Shown: positions 24,164 to 33,349, numbered from the stretch's first letter. The stretch is DNA of 64,000 nucleotides from CAXTKD01 sp964244885 (GCA_964244885.1 CAXTKD010000008.1:81630-145629); one strand, 5' to 3'. Translations and numbers: made by a program. Notes: a model not told the origin generated them from the sequence alone.

Positions 24164-26076
24164 CCGATGAGTGCCGCAAGGTCGAGAACGAGAAGGACGC
24201 CGCCGTCGCCGAGCATCATCGTCCCGGCAATCCCCGCCATCCCCGCCATCAGACCCGTTTTCGATCGAACGAGGCCGTCGACCCTCTTGCCGAAGCCGTC
24301 GACAATAACACCGACAGGCTCTCCGTCCGCCTCGGTTACCAGCAATTTTGTAAGGATGTCATCGCAGCCCTCGCCGCCGAGCAGCGACGCGAGGCTGACG
24401 ACGGGGAGGGTGCGATCACGGAGCACACAGGCGCGGCCGACCCCGACATCGAGGATGCGGTGGGTCGGGACACTCGCTGTCTCGATGATACGGTCGAGCG
24501 GGATGCCGTATCGTTCGCCGCCGGCGCGGACGATAAGCAGCCGGGTCATGATTGCATTGAGGGGCAAGCGGAGCTGGATTGTCGTACCCTTGCCGCGGGT
24601 GCTGCCGATCTCAACCTTCCCACCCAATCGCTCAACCGCCACTTGCACTGCGTCCATTCCGACGCCGCGACCTGAGACGGCGTTGACCGCCTCCGCTGTC
24701 GAAAAGCCAGGGGCGAAAATCAGCCGCATCGCCTGAGCGTCGTCGAGCGCGTCCGCGGCCTCGCTTTCGAGCAGCCCGCGCTGAACGGCAGCGGCCCTGA
24801 TGCGGCCGGGATCAATGCCGGTTCCGTCATCCACGAGTGCAACGACGACCTGATCGCCATCGCGCCGGACGTCGAGGCGGAGCGCGCCGGCATCGGGTTT
24901 GCCTGCAGCGCGGCGAGCCTCGGCAGACTCAATGCCGTGATCGATGGCGTTGCGGACCAGGTGAAGCAACGGTTCGAAGAGTTCATCGGCGATGCTCTTG
25001 TCGACTTCGGTACTCTCGCCGCTGATCTGGAACTCCACCACCTTGCCAACCGAGCTCGCAATCTCACGAACCATGCGTGGCAGGCGCCGAAGGCTGGGGC
25101 CGAGCGGAACCATCCGAACAGCCATGACCGAGCGCCGAATGTCGCCGACCGCCCGTTCGAGAGCTGTCTGCGCATCACGCAGCTGCGCGGCGAGGCCGCG
25201 ATCGATGCGCTCGGCCTGAGAGACAACGTGCGACAGCGCGTTGCTGGCGACGATCAGCTCGCCGACGCCGTCGGCGAGCGCGTCGACCCGCGACGCTTCG
25301 ACACGAAACGACTTTGCCGCGGCCAACGGACCTGCTTTCTCTGCCCTGCGCGGCACCGCTGCGAATTCCGTCTGGTCAGCGACGAGACGCATTGCGGCGC
25401 GCAGGTCGGCCATCGAGCCCGCGCTCAGGCCTTCAAGGATCACCGCGCACTGGAAGGGCTCGAACTCTTCCAGGGGAGGCCAGGGCGGATCAGGCAGGAT
25501 TTCGAGCGCTACGAGCTCCGGTATACCGGCAACGGTCGCCAGCGGATCGTCGCCGCGAAAGAAGCAGTCGGCGTCCGGACTGTAGCGGAAGGCAACGAGG
25601 TCGCCTGCCGCCGCATCGACAGTTTCGGCCTTTCGAGCGAGCAGGTCGACCAGCCAGCTCGAGACGCTCTGCTCCGCTGGCTCGGGGGTCTCGGCTGCCG
25701 GCGCATCGCCGAGGCGCGCCACCAACGCGTCGGCCTCGCCGACCGAGCGCTCAGGAAGTGCACCGTGTTGCTCCAGCGAATCCACCCATCGCTCAGACTG
25801 ATCGACCACCGCGACCAAAGCTGTGATGTCCGCCGCGGCGAGCGCGCGAGTGCCAGAGCGCGCCTGATCCAGCCTGCCCTCTGCCGCGTGGAGGGCACGG
25901 CCGGCAGGGGCCATGTCGAAGATCGCTACCGATCCCTTCAGCGTGTGGATCGCGCGGAAAGCGCTATCGATGCGAGCTCGGTCGTTAGGGTCGCCAAGCA
26001 ACGCCGCGAAATCATCGGCAGCTTGCGCAGTCAGCTCGCGCGCCTCGACAAGAAACTGGGAAAGCAGCTCGTCCAT
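24160..26076 (-). CDS. cheA: chemotaxis histidine kinase CheA
   Basis: The 638-residue protein has CheA order: P1 Hpt domain with phospho-His44 in AIHTLKGSVAIF, a P2-like linker, P3 dimerisation (FRVEASRVDALADGVGELIVASN), P4 kinase (HLVRNAIDHGIESAEAR N box, DDGTGIDPGRIR, APGFSTAEAVNAVSGRGVGMDAV, GSTRGKGTTIQLRLPL) and the P5 CheW-like domain to the end. ATG 26076 overlaps the CheR stop (TGATG). It autophosphorylates on the Hpt His and passes phosphate to CheY, CheB and perhaps the hybrid kinase. The partners that set its activity are the soluble MCP and the triple-CheW protein upstream in the operon. Confidence 0.95.
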   Translation of the reverse strand: MDELLSQFLVEARELTAQAADDFAALLGDPNDRARIDSAFRAIHTLKGSVAIFDMAPAGRALHAAEGRLDQARSGTRALAAADITALVAVVDQSERWVDSLEQHGALPERSVGEADALVARLGDAPAAETPEPAEQSVSSWLVDLLARKAETVDAAAGDLVAFRYSPDADCFFRGDDPLATVAGIPELVALEILPDPPWPPLEEFEPFQCAVILEGLSAGSMADLRAAMRLVADQTEFAAVPRRAEKAGPLAAAKSFRVEASRVDALADGVGELIVASNALSHVVSQAERIDRGLAAQLRDAQTALERAVGDIRRSVMAVRMVPLGPSLRRLPRMVREIASSVGKVVEFQISGESTEVDKSIADELFEPLLHLVRNAIDHGIESAEARRAAGKPDAGALRLDVRRDGDQVVVALVDDGTGIDPGRIRAAAVQRGLLESEAADALDDAQAMRLIFAPGFSTAEAVNAVSGRGVGMDAVQVAVERLGGKVEIGSTRGKGTTIQLRLPLNAIMTRLLIVRAGGERYGIPLDRIIETASVPTHRILDVGVGRACVLRDRTLPVVSLASLLGGEGCDDILTKLLVTEADGEPVGVIVDGFGKRVDGLVRSKTGLMAGMAGIAGTMMLGDGGVLLVLDLAALIG

Positions 26077-26924
26077 CAAGCCTTACGATAGACGATTGCG
26101 TCGTCAAGGCGAGCCAGAGTGAAGCGTTCGCTGATCCGCGCCATAGATTCACTGTGGCCGAGGCACAGAAAGCCACCGGGATGTAGGCAATTGTACATAT
26201 TGGTCGCCGCTGAGGCGCGCGAGGCTTCGTCGAAATAGATCAATAGGTTGCGGCACAGGACGACGTCAAACTTGCCTTGCGCTGCGACGCTGGCGACGTC
26301 GATGAGGTTAGTATACGAAAAGCGCACAGACTCGCGCAGGTCATCGATGATCTTGCGAGTGTGGCGGTGTTCCGCCTCGAAATAGGTCTCGAGCACTTTT
26401 GGCGGCAGCTTGGCAAGCGAGCGTGCGTTGAACAAGCCGGCGTTCGCGTCTTCGATAGCCGCCGTGTCGATGTCGGAGCCGACGATCTCGATGTTGTACG
26501 CATCGACCAAGGGCCAGTTCTCAAGCAGCCATATGGCAATTGAATAGGGCTCCTCACCCGTCGAGCAGGGCATCGACCAAATACGCACGAGGTCGCCTGG
26601 CCGCCGATCCTTCACGATCTCCGGGAGGATGGTATTCGAGAGCGCCGCTAGCTGATGTTCCTCGCGATAGAAGTAGGTTTCGTTGACGGTAAAGGCGTTA
26701 ATCAGCTGCTGAGCCTCAGCACCCGCAGCCGCGAGGGAGAGGTACGAGCGAACGTCTTCGACCCCTGTTTTCGCCATCCGGGCCGCAAGACGTCGTTCGA
26801 TGTAATAGCGCTTGTTCTCTCCGAAGGTCATGCCGGTCAGGCGGTAAAGGAGCTGCGTCGCGCGCTCCCGGTCCTCAGCGGAAAGATGGAAGGGTTTGGC
26901 GGTGGGGCCCGCAGATCCTCTCAC
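26076..26924 (-). CDS. cheR: CheR protein-glutamate methyltransferase
   Basis: A 282-residue CheR: the N-terminal helical domain FHLSAEDRERATQLLYRLTGMTFGENKRYYIERRL, then an S-adenosylmethionine-binding domain with WSMPCSTGEEPYSIAIWLLE, GSDIDTAAIEDANAGLF, and DVVLCRNLLIYFDE. It methylates glutamates in the MCP signalling helices. A longer open frame exists upstream, but it would run across cheB; the GTG at 26924 overlaps the cheB TGA as GTGA and has AGGAA 3-4 nt upstream, which decides the start. It is the adaptation partner of CheB next door. Confidence 0.93.
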   Translation of the reverse strand: MRGSAGPTAKPFHLSAEDRERATQLLYRLTGMTFGENKRYYIERRLAARMAKTGVEDVRSYLSLAAAGAEAQQLINAFTVNETYFYREEHQLAALSNTILPEIVKDRRPGDLVRIWSMPCSTGEEPYSIAIWLLENWPLVDAYNIEIVGSDIDTAAIEDANAGLFNARSLAKLPPKVLETYFEAEHRHTRKIIDDLRESVRFSYTNLIDVASVAAQGKFDVVLCRNLLIYFDEASRASAATNMYNCLHPGGFLCLGHSESMARISERFTLARLDDAIVYRKA

Positions 26925-28009
26925 TTCCTGCCCATTACGCCGACGAGCTCGGCCGCAATGAGATCGAGCGGCGCGACAACGCCCGCGCCCCCCATCTTTA
27001 CGAGCGCCCCGGGCATGCCCCACACGATCGCGCTCTCTTCGGCTTCGGCGATGGTGACGCCGCCGTCGTTGTTCAGTCGACGCATCGCTTCTGCCCCATC
27101 CGCGCCCATGCCGGTCATCAACACGCCGACAAGCTTTTCGGGCCCGAAGTGCGCCATTGCGCTTGCGACCAGTCGATCGACACTCGGATGCCAATGGTAG
27201 TCGCTGCTGCTGGGTGCGGCCAAGGCGACTATACCGTTCGGACGCCTGGCAATCACCAAGTCGGCGTCGCCACGTCCTATGTAAGCGTGACCGGGCTTGA
27301 GAACGACGGCGTTGCTGACTTCGCTGATAGCCAATGAGCTGAGACGGTCGAGACGGGCGGCCAAGGGGCCCGTGAACGAGGCAGGCATATGTTGGGCGAT
27401 GACGATCGGCCAAGGGAAATCGCCAGGGAGGTTAGTCAGCAACGCTTCGAGCGCCGGCGGTCCGCCGGTCGAGCAGCCGACGACCACCAAGCCGTCGCCG
27501 ACCGCCGCTGACAAGTGTTGTGCGGTGCGAGCGGGCGGGCGGGCTGGCGTGGGCGATGTAACGTCCGGCACGCGCTTCAGACGGATACGCTCAGTGAGCC
27601 GCAGCGTTCGTGGAATCCTTGCGCCAGCGGCCGAACGGACCTTGTCGATCAGCGGCGCTGCGAGCTTGTCGATTCCGAGCGAGACCGCGCCCGTGGGCTT
27701 CGCGATGAAATCGATCGCGCCGAGTGCCATGGCTTCCAGCGTCTCGTCGGCCCCTTGTGCGGTCAGCGCCGACACCATCACGACCGGTGTCGGCCGTTCC
27801 AGCATTATGCGATCAAGACAGGTAAGGCCGTCCATCCCCGGCATGTGGATGTCGAGCGTGATCACGTGTGGCCGAAAGGCATGGAGCTTTTTGATTGCCT
27901 CAACGCCGTCGCGCGCAATCTCGATCTCGAAATCGCCTGCCTCTGCGAAGAGGTCGGCCAGGAGCCGGCGCATGAGCGGAGAGTCGTCGACGACGAGCAG
28001 TCGTGTCAC
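26921..28009 (-). CDS. cheB: CheB methylesterase/deamidase response regulator
   Basis: The 362-residue protein has an N-terminal receiver (acidic pair VDDS, phospho-Asp53 in ITLDIHMPGMDG, Lys in FIAKPTG), a linker of about 40 residues, and a C-terminal methylesterase. That domain carries the catalytic Ser in GCSTGGPPALEALL, His in VIAQHMPASFTGPLAARLD, and Asp in GMGADGAEAM. It removes methyl groups from MCP glutamates when phosphorylated by CheA. GTG 28009 begins 5 nt after the triple-CheW stop; no Shine-Dalgarno is obvious, which fits translational coupling. Confidence 0.94.
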   Translation of the reverse strand: MTRLLVVDDSPLMRRLLADLFAEAGDFEIEIARDGVEAIKKLHAFRPHVITLDIHMPGMDGLTCLDRIMLERPTPVVMVSALTAQGADETLEAMALGAIDFIAKPTGAVSLGIDKLAAPLIDKVRSAAGARIPRTLRLTERIRLKRVPDVTSPTPARPPARTAQHLSAAVGDGLVVVGCSTGGPPALEALLTNLPGDFPWPIVIAQHMPASFTGPLAARLDRLSSLAISEVSNAVVLKPGHAYIGRGDADLVIARRPNGIVALAAPSSSDYHWHPSVDRLVASAMAHFGPEKLVGVLMTGMGADGAEAMRRLNNDGGVTIAEAEESAIVWGMPGALVKMGGAGVVAPLDLIAAELVGVMGRK

Positions 28010-28014
28010 GACGT

Positions 28015-29403
28015 TTAGGCGCTCTTACGAGACATGGCCGTGAGCGTATCGCGCTCGGCGCGGTTGAGCAGCTCGCTAGGATCGACGACTAGAACGATGC
28101 CGTCCTCGGTGTTGACCACTCTGTCAAAAACCCGAGTGCTGTCGACACCCAGCTTTGGCGCTGGTCGGAGTTCGGAGAGCGGCACACGAAGCACCCCGGA
28201 CACCGCGTCAACGACGAAGCCAGTTTGCGTAGCTCCAACCGCAACGATGACGACGCGACGCTGCCGCCCGGAGGCGGCGTCTCCCAGGAAACGCAGCCGC
28301 TGGTCGATCACCGGCACGGCCTGGCCGCGAAGGCTCATCACCCCTTCGATGAACGCCGGCGCGTTCGGCAACTTCGTTAGTTTCGCCGGAAGCATGGCAA
28401 CCTCGGTGACTGCCGCGATCGGCAGGCCGAATGTTTGCTCACCAAGCAGGAAGACGAGGAATTGCTCCGTGTGAGAACCCTGCGCCGCGTCCGCCATCTG
28501 ATCCCCTTGAGATTCCGCCTTTTGCACGAGGTGGCTGGTGAGGTCGTCGCGCAGAAGGTGGTCCGCTGCGAGGATCGAGACGAGCCGCGCGCCTCCGTCG
28601 AGCCGGCAGATCGCCTGAATGCGCGCTTCGCTTGCGCCGCGCGACAGCACCACAGGCACCGGATCGATCGCGCTTTCGTCAACCCGCAGGATCGAGTTGA
28701 TGGTATCAACGACGAGGCCGACGCACTGAGCGCCGATGCGCACGATGACGACGCGCGGCACCTGATCGTTCTCTTCTTTTCGCAGCCCGAGTAGCAATTG
28801 AAGCGATAGCAACGGCAGCAGCCTGTCTTGGCGCGCGATCGTGCCGACGACTACCGCGTCCGCTTTGGGCAGGAGCGTGATGTCATCCGGAAGGCGTGTT
28901 ACCTCGTCGATCTGCTCAAGTGGCAGGGCATATTCCTGCGCGCCGACCGAAAAACTCAAAAGAGCGACCTCGTCTACCGCCTTGGCCTTGGCCGTCAATG
29001 CCTCAACGGATCCGATCCGTGCCTTGAGCGCGGCGGGTTTGGCAATGCCGAACGCCTTGACCAACAGCGCTGTCAAATCGATCAATTGCACATCGTTGGC
29101 GTCGTCCGAGCCTCCGCGGACCATCGCCGACACCTCGTCGACGAGGATGCCGACCGGATCGGCGCGATCGAGCACAATGATGCGCCCGTCCGCAGTCACT
29201 GGCCTGTCGATCAGCGCTGCCAGTGAGACCAGCGGCAGGACGGTTCCCCGCAGATTCCCTAGGCCAAGCAGGCTTGGCGGCGCATGGGGCACACGTGTGA
29301 CCCGGGGGCGGCGCACGACCTCACGCACGGCGTTCGCCGGTACGGCGAAGCCGGTGCCATCGACACGGAAGGTCAGCAACTGCTCGTCGGGCTGACCTTC
29401 CAC
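28015..29403 (-). CDS. triple CheW-domain scaffold protein
   Basis: A 462-residue protein built of three CheW-like SH3-type domains. Domain 1 is about 5-140 (LLTFRVDGTGFAVPANAVREVV, GLGNLRGTVLPLVSL). Domain 2 is about 155-295 (LLSFSVGAQEYALPLEQIDEVTRLP, DRLLPLLSLQLLLGL). Domain 3 is about 315-455 (FLVFLLGEQTFGLPIAAVTEVAMLP, GVMSLRGQAVPVIDQRLRFLG). Ordinary CheW has one such domain (about 150-170 residues). It links MCPs to CheA; three copies in one chain could replace separate CheW molecules or cross-link array units. GTG 29403 starts 3 nt after the MCP stop. No separate single-domain CheW gene is present in the operon. Confidence 0.92.
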   Translation of the reverse strand: MEGQPDEQLLTFRVDGTGFAVPANAVREVVRRPRVTRVPHAPPSLLGLGNLRGTVLPLVSLAALIDRPVTADGRIIVLDRADPVGILVDEVSAMVRGGSDDANDVQLIDLTALLVKAFGIAKPAALKARIGSVEALTAKAKAVDEVALLSFSVGAQEYALPLEQIDEVTRLPDDITLLPKADAVVVGTIARQDRLLPLLSLQLLLGLRKEENDQVPRVVIVRIGAQCVGLVVDTINSILRVDESAIDPVPVVLSRGASEARIQAICRLDGGARLVSILAADHLLRDDLTSHLVQKAESQGDQMADAAQGSHTEQFLVFLLGEQTFGLPIAAVTEVAMLPAKLTKLPNAPAFIEGVMSLRGQAVPVIDQRLRFLGDAASGRQRRVVIVAVGATQTGFVVDAVSGVLRVPLSELRPAPKLGVDSTRVFDRVVNTEDGIVLVVDPSELLNRAERDTLTAMSRKSA

Positions 29404-29406
29404 GGG

Positions 29407-31332
29407 TCAGGCCGTTTTGTCGATTAGCGCGTTCGCAAGCGCCGCGATGTCCTCTATCGCGGCGGCCAGCTCCTCCGCGGCTTGCGACTGCTGTCGGGCA
29501 GCACTGCCGGCCTCAAGAGCCGCAGCTGACGCTTCCTCGGCCGCGGTTGCGATCTGGGCGGTGCCGTTCTGGATTTCGCGGACTGAACGGAAGATCGCCG
29601 AAGCTCCTTGCGAGATCGCCTCGCTGGCGTCGCGAGCGCCTTCCAGTTCGCTGACAATCTGACCAAATCTCTCGACGACCGCGCGGTTGCGCGCGACCTC
29701 GGTCTCGGCCGCGCCTATATTTTGGTCGAGGTCACGTCGGACTAGCGAAATCCCGTCCTGTATCGTACGTACGACGTCCTTCGCGCGCTCGGCACTAGAG
29801 GCAGAGTCGCGCGACAGGCTGCGGATATCTAAAGCCACTGTCGCAAAGCCCCGCCCGGCCTCGCCGGCGCGCGTCGCCTCCACTGAGCCGCTGACCGCGA
29901 GCATGTTGGTTTGCACCGAAACGAGAGCCAGGGCGTCGGTGATCTTTTCGACCCGCCTCGCGGTCGTCCCGAGTTCGCCGAGCAAAGTGAGGATCGCTCG
30001 CGTCTCTTCCAGCGATCGTTCAACGCCACCCGCCAGGCTTTCGATTGTGTCGCGGCCCTCCCGCGCCGTTTTCGAGATGCCGGCGATACGCTCCAGCGCG
30101 TCACTCGATACCTGTTGCGAAGCCTCGGCGGAGCGCTCGATCTGCGCCATGGCGCTACTTGCTTCTTGAGTTGCTGCCGCCTGAATCTGTGCGCCGCGCG
30201 CGATCTGCTCGACCGCGACAAGGATCTGGCTCGACGCGCCTGACAGTTCCTGCACCGTTGCGGAGAGCTCCTCGGCGGCCGAGGCGAGCTCTGCGGCTGC
30301 GGCGTCGTTGTCTCCGTCGCCTTTCAGCCGCTCGGTCTGGGCCGAAAGAGCCTCAGCGGTCTGCTGGCTCTGGTCTAGCGAGACACTCTGTTGTTGAACC
30401 GCCTGTTGCGCCTCCGCAGCGGCCGCCGATTGTTCTTCCGCGGCACTTGCGACTTGTTCGGCCCCGCGCTGTGCCTCGCGCGCTGCGCCATCAGCTTCGA
30501 CCGACGACAGCAGGATCGCCTGTGCGCCGTCAACGACCCTGGAGAGCTCGCCGCGTGCCGTCTCCAGCAGGCTGACCACCGCCCGCCCGGTCGCTGCCTC
30601 CGCCACGGCAAGATCCGATGCCGCACGTATCCGCTCCGCGATCAACCGCACTTCGGCCGAGATTCCCGACGCCAGGCTTTGGATCTCGCTCGCGCTGGTT
30701 TCCGACGACTCCGCAAGGGCACGCACCTCATCAGCCACGACCGCGAAGCCCCGTCCGTCTTCACCGGCGCGCGCGGCCTCTATCGTGGCATTGAGAGCTA
30801 GCAAGCTCGTCTGGTCAGAGATTTCGGCCACCGATTTTCCAATGTCGCCAATGTCGACTGCGGCTGCCTCGAGCGATGCAATGATTTCAACCGAGGCTAA
30901 TTGCCGCCGCGCGCTGAGTTCAATTGCGGCGAGCGATCCGTCGATCTGCGCACTGGTTTCGAGAAAGGCGCTTTGGACGAGTTCGGCCTGCCGTCGCGAG
31001 GCTTCCGCGCGGTCGCGGGCGTCGCGAAACCCCGTCACAAGGGCACCGATAAGCCCGAGCGACTCTTGAGCTGCGCCTGCTGCCTCCTCGGCGCCGCTCG
31101 AGATATGATCCATCGCTCGTTGTAGTTCGGCCGCTGCGGAGGCTGATTCCGCGAGCCCGCTCGCAAGTTCCTCTGTCGCTGCCTCAATGCGGTCTACGGC
31201 GGTCACGGCCCCTCGACTGGTTCGGGCTGTGCTCTGGACGGGAGCGCGAGGAACTTCGACTGTATCGGCAGCCGCGCCCCTCGCGTCCACCTTCCCCGAC
31301 GCTCCGATATTCGATCTTTTCACTAATGCCAT
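29407..31332 (-). CDS. soluble methyl-accepting chemotaxis protein with two signalling domains
   Basis: The ~641-residue protein is almost entirely Ala/Glu/Ser-rich coiled coil with no membrane segment and no recognisable ligand domain. Two separate hairpin-tip signatures are present. The first, near 170-210, reads SDQTSLLALNATIEAARAGE followed by GRGFAVVADEVRALAE. The second, near 470-510, is more diverged: SVQTNMLAVSGSVEATRAGE with GRGFATVALDIRSLSRDS. Normal MCPs have one. It is therefore a cytosolic receptor with tandem MA domains. The ATG at 31332 or a GTG at 31341 could be the start; neither has a good Shine-Dalgarno. It is the first gene of the chemosensory operon and is probably its main input. 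Confidence 0.9.
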   Translation of the reverse strand: MALVKRSNIGASGKVDARGAAADTVEVPRAPVQSTARTSRGAVTAVDRIEAATEELASGLAESASAAAELQRAMDHISSGAEEAAGAAQESLGLIGALVTGFRDARDRAEASRRQAELVQSAFLETSAQIDGSLAAIELSARRQLASVEIIASLEAAAVDIGDIGKSVAEISDQTSLLALNATIEAARAGEDGRGFAVVADEVRALAESSETSASEIQSLASGISAEVRLIAERIRAASDLAVAEAATGRAVVSLLETARGELSRVVDGAQAILLSSVEADGAAREAQRGAEQVASAAEEQSAAAAEAQQAVQQQSVSLDQSQQTAEALSAQTERLKGDGDNDAAAAELASAAEELSATVQELSGASSQILVAVEQIARGAQIQAAATQEASSAMAQIERSAEASQQVSSDALERIAGISKTAREGRDTIESLAGGVERSLEETRAILTLLGELGTTARRVEKITDALALVSVQTNMLAVSGSVEATRAGEAGRGFATVALDIRSLSRDSASSAERAKDVVRTIQDGISLVRRDLDQNIGAAETEVARNRAVVERFGQIVSELEGARDASEAISQGASAIFRSVREIQNGTAQIATAAEEASAAALEAGSAARQQSQAAEELAAAIEDIAALANALIDKTA

Positions 31333-31341
31333 TTGAAGCAC

Positions 31342-31709
31342 TCAGTCGGAGGGATGTCACGCATACCGGATGGTGATGAGAACGACTAGTCGAAGTGCTT
31401 TCAAGAGTTGAACAGGCCAATGCGACGCTGCCTGACCTCTTCGGGCCGGGCCTTTCGGAACGGCAGGCCCAACCTCGCGCCTTCTTCTGAAGGCTCTGGA
31501 CGGCGCTTAAGCGTCCTCGCGATCATGGCAGCGTCCTTACCCCTCGGCGATCAGTGTTTAAGGGTGACGAGTTCGGTTTCGGTCCAGTAGAATGCCATGT
31601 CGCAGGCGACACTAGTTTGAGGCGCCAACTAATTCGAGTGAAGCGGACTTTCGCCAACTCAGATTAAGAGTTAACCGTGGAGCATCGATTTCACGAAATA
31701 AGACGCGAA
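31342..31709. other. non-coding stretch upstream of the chemosensory operon
   Basis: No convincing gene is seen. The interval should hold the leftward promoter of the operon, but I could not pick out reliable -35/-10 hexamers or an operator. A 60-codon rightward frame at 31408-31590 has no family features and is not called. Confidence 0.4.
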
Positions 31710-31891
31710 CAGACTTGTAGAACTAACCTCAAACTGGTTCGTTCGGGGCTTTCGCGCAGTCTCTAGCACCAACGAATGGCCTATTTCGAACTCCAAAATC
31801 TTGGTCCAGTGGACTTTTCGCTGGCTTTTCCGCCTATTTGGCGGGTTGCCAACCAACGTGGGAAAACACCCATTTTTGCTCTGAGAAGCCC
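31710..31891 (-). repeat. MITE copy 2 (about 182 bp, inverted)
   Basis: Read on the minus strand relative to copy 3, this segment aligns over its whole length with 31992-32177. Examples are ACTAACCTCAAACTGGTTCG, GGCCTATTTCGA, GTGGGAAAACACCCATTTTT and the terminal CTCTGAGAAGCCC. Its own terminal repeats are degraded. With copy 3 it makes a long imperfect inverted repeat with arms of ~180 bp separated by 100 bp, able to form a large hairpin. Confidence 0.75.
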
Positions 31892-31963
31892 TTCCGCGAC
31901 AACAGCGTGAAGGCCCGACTGTGGCGTTGCGCCGCCCCGGTGCGCTGTTCTGTACCCAGCTCT

Positions 31964-31991
31964 GGGGAGGGTGATCATTCATGCTACCCGA
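31964..31991 (+). repeat. IS6-type right-end fragment between two MITEs
   Basis: GGGGAGGGTGATCATTCATG followed by CTACCCGAG matches the right-end segments at 19255 and 19343 (GGGGAGGGGGATCACTCACG, CTACTCGAG). It directly abuts the left end of MITE copy 3. It shows that an IS6-type element once lay here too. Confidence 0.55.
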
Positions 31992-32177
31992 GGGTGTTGT
32001 CAGAGCAAAAATTGGGTGTTTTCCCAAGTCGGTTAGGCGACCCGCTAAATAGCCAGAAAAGTCGTCGAAAGAGCCCTTTGTCCAGGATTTCGGACATCGA
32101 AATGGGCCGTTCGTCGGCGCGGAAGGCTCCGTGAAAACCCCGAACGAACCAGTCTCAGGTTAGTCTGACAACACCCG
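31992..32177 (+). repeat. MITE copy 3 (186 bp, perfect 13-bp terminal inverted repeats)
   Basis: The best-preserved copy: GGGTGTTGTCAGA at 31992-32004 and TCTGACAACACCC at 32165-32177 are exact inverses. The interior has no open frame. Its outer sequence GGGTGTTGTCAGACTAACC resembles the left end of the IS6-type element at 18479 (GGGTGCTGTCAGTCTAATG), suggesting that element's transposase could move it. The truncated serine recombinase starts directly at its right edge. No target duplication is recognisable. Confidence 0.8.
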
Positions 32178-33349
32178 GCGAGCGTATTCGCGACAAGATC
32201 GCAGCGTCGAAGAAGAAAGGCATGTGGATGGGGGGCACGCCGCCGCTCGGCTATCGTCCGCACGAGCGGACGCTAGTGATCAGGGAAGACGAAGCGACAA
32301 CGGTCCGTCACATCTTCGACCGCTATCTGGCGCTCGGATCTGTGCACGCTCTGCGCGATGAGTTGGCGGCACAAGGGATCCGCTCGCGCCCAAGCAAGCG
32401 CACGGGGGGTGAGGCTGGCGCGCCGTTTGGCCGCGGGGCGCTCTACCATCTTCTGGCGAACCGACTCTATGTCGGCGAGATTGTCCACAAAGATGCGAGC
32501 TACCCGGGGCAGCATCCGCCCATCGTCACTCGCGAGACCTTTGATCGCGTCGCCGCGTTGTTGGCTGCGAACCGCCAGGACCGTGTCGACGACCAGGCAG
32601 TCAGCGCCGAGCGCGCGTCGCTCACCGGTTTGCTAGTCGACGGCGACGGAAAACCGCTTTGCCCCGTGACGGCTCGGAACGCTAGGGGCAGGCTATATCG
32701 TTATTATGTGTCGTCGCATCTTCAACGAGGCGGCCGGCGGGGAGACAACGACACCGGCCTTCGCTTGTCCGCGCCAGCGATCGAGGCGTTGGTCCTCGAC
32801 CGCCTGCGCCGCGCGATGCCGGCAATTGATGGTTGGGAGCGGGCAAAGTCTCAACTGTGCAAAGTCGTTATCGACGATGACGCACTCACCATAACGGCAA
32901 CGAGGATAGGCCGGCTTTCGCTGAAGTCGCTCGAGGCCGATGAGCGGGCGATGGTCCTCGACGATGGGACCTTGCGGATCAGCACGCCGATGAGGTTGGC
33001 TAGCTGGGGAGGTCGGACGGAGATTGTGCGCGACGACAATCGCCGGCGGGTGGGCGAGGTTCGAGTGGACCGATCGCTGACGCGAGGGCTGGCGCGAGCC
33101 CACGGCCTCGTTCGACAGGCCAAAGCTTCGCCCCGTATGACCGTCGAGGAACTCGCGAATAACGCGGGCGCGACCGACTCATATATCCGCCGCGTGTCGC
33201 GTCTCGCATTCCTCGCGCCGGACATCCAACAGGCGATCGTGGACGGGCGCCAGCCGTTGGGCGTCAACCTCGAGCGCCTGATGCGCACCGACCTTCCACT
33301 GAGCTGGAGCCGCCAGCGTCATATGCTTGGGTTCGACGAAGCCGCCTGA
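32178..33349 (+). pseudogene. large serine recombinase, N-terminal catalytic domain missing
   Basis: The frame begins at the MITE edge inside the conserved junction ERIRDKIAASKKKGMWMGGTPPLGY, which in intact large serine recombinases follows the ~150-residue catalytic resolvase domain. What remains is the recombinase domain (EATTVRHIFDRYLALGSVHALRDELAAQGI), a degenerate zinc-ribbon region around LCPVTARNARGRLYRYYVSSH, and the C-terminal helical part. The catalytic Ser and Arg cluster is lost. A start at 32222 or 32225 could still give a DNA-binding protein, but it could not recombine DNA. It probably once integrated an element at or near the adjacent tRNA-Ser. Confidence 0.85.

Noticed and set aside
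26925..27413. N-terminal extension of CheR
   Set aside because: It crosses the methylesterase domain of CheB in another frame and has no homology; the GTGA overlap marks the true start.
31408..31590. 60-codon rightward frame upstream of the chemosensory operon
   Set aside because: No ribosome-binding site, no family features, and composition like the surrounding non-coding DNA.
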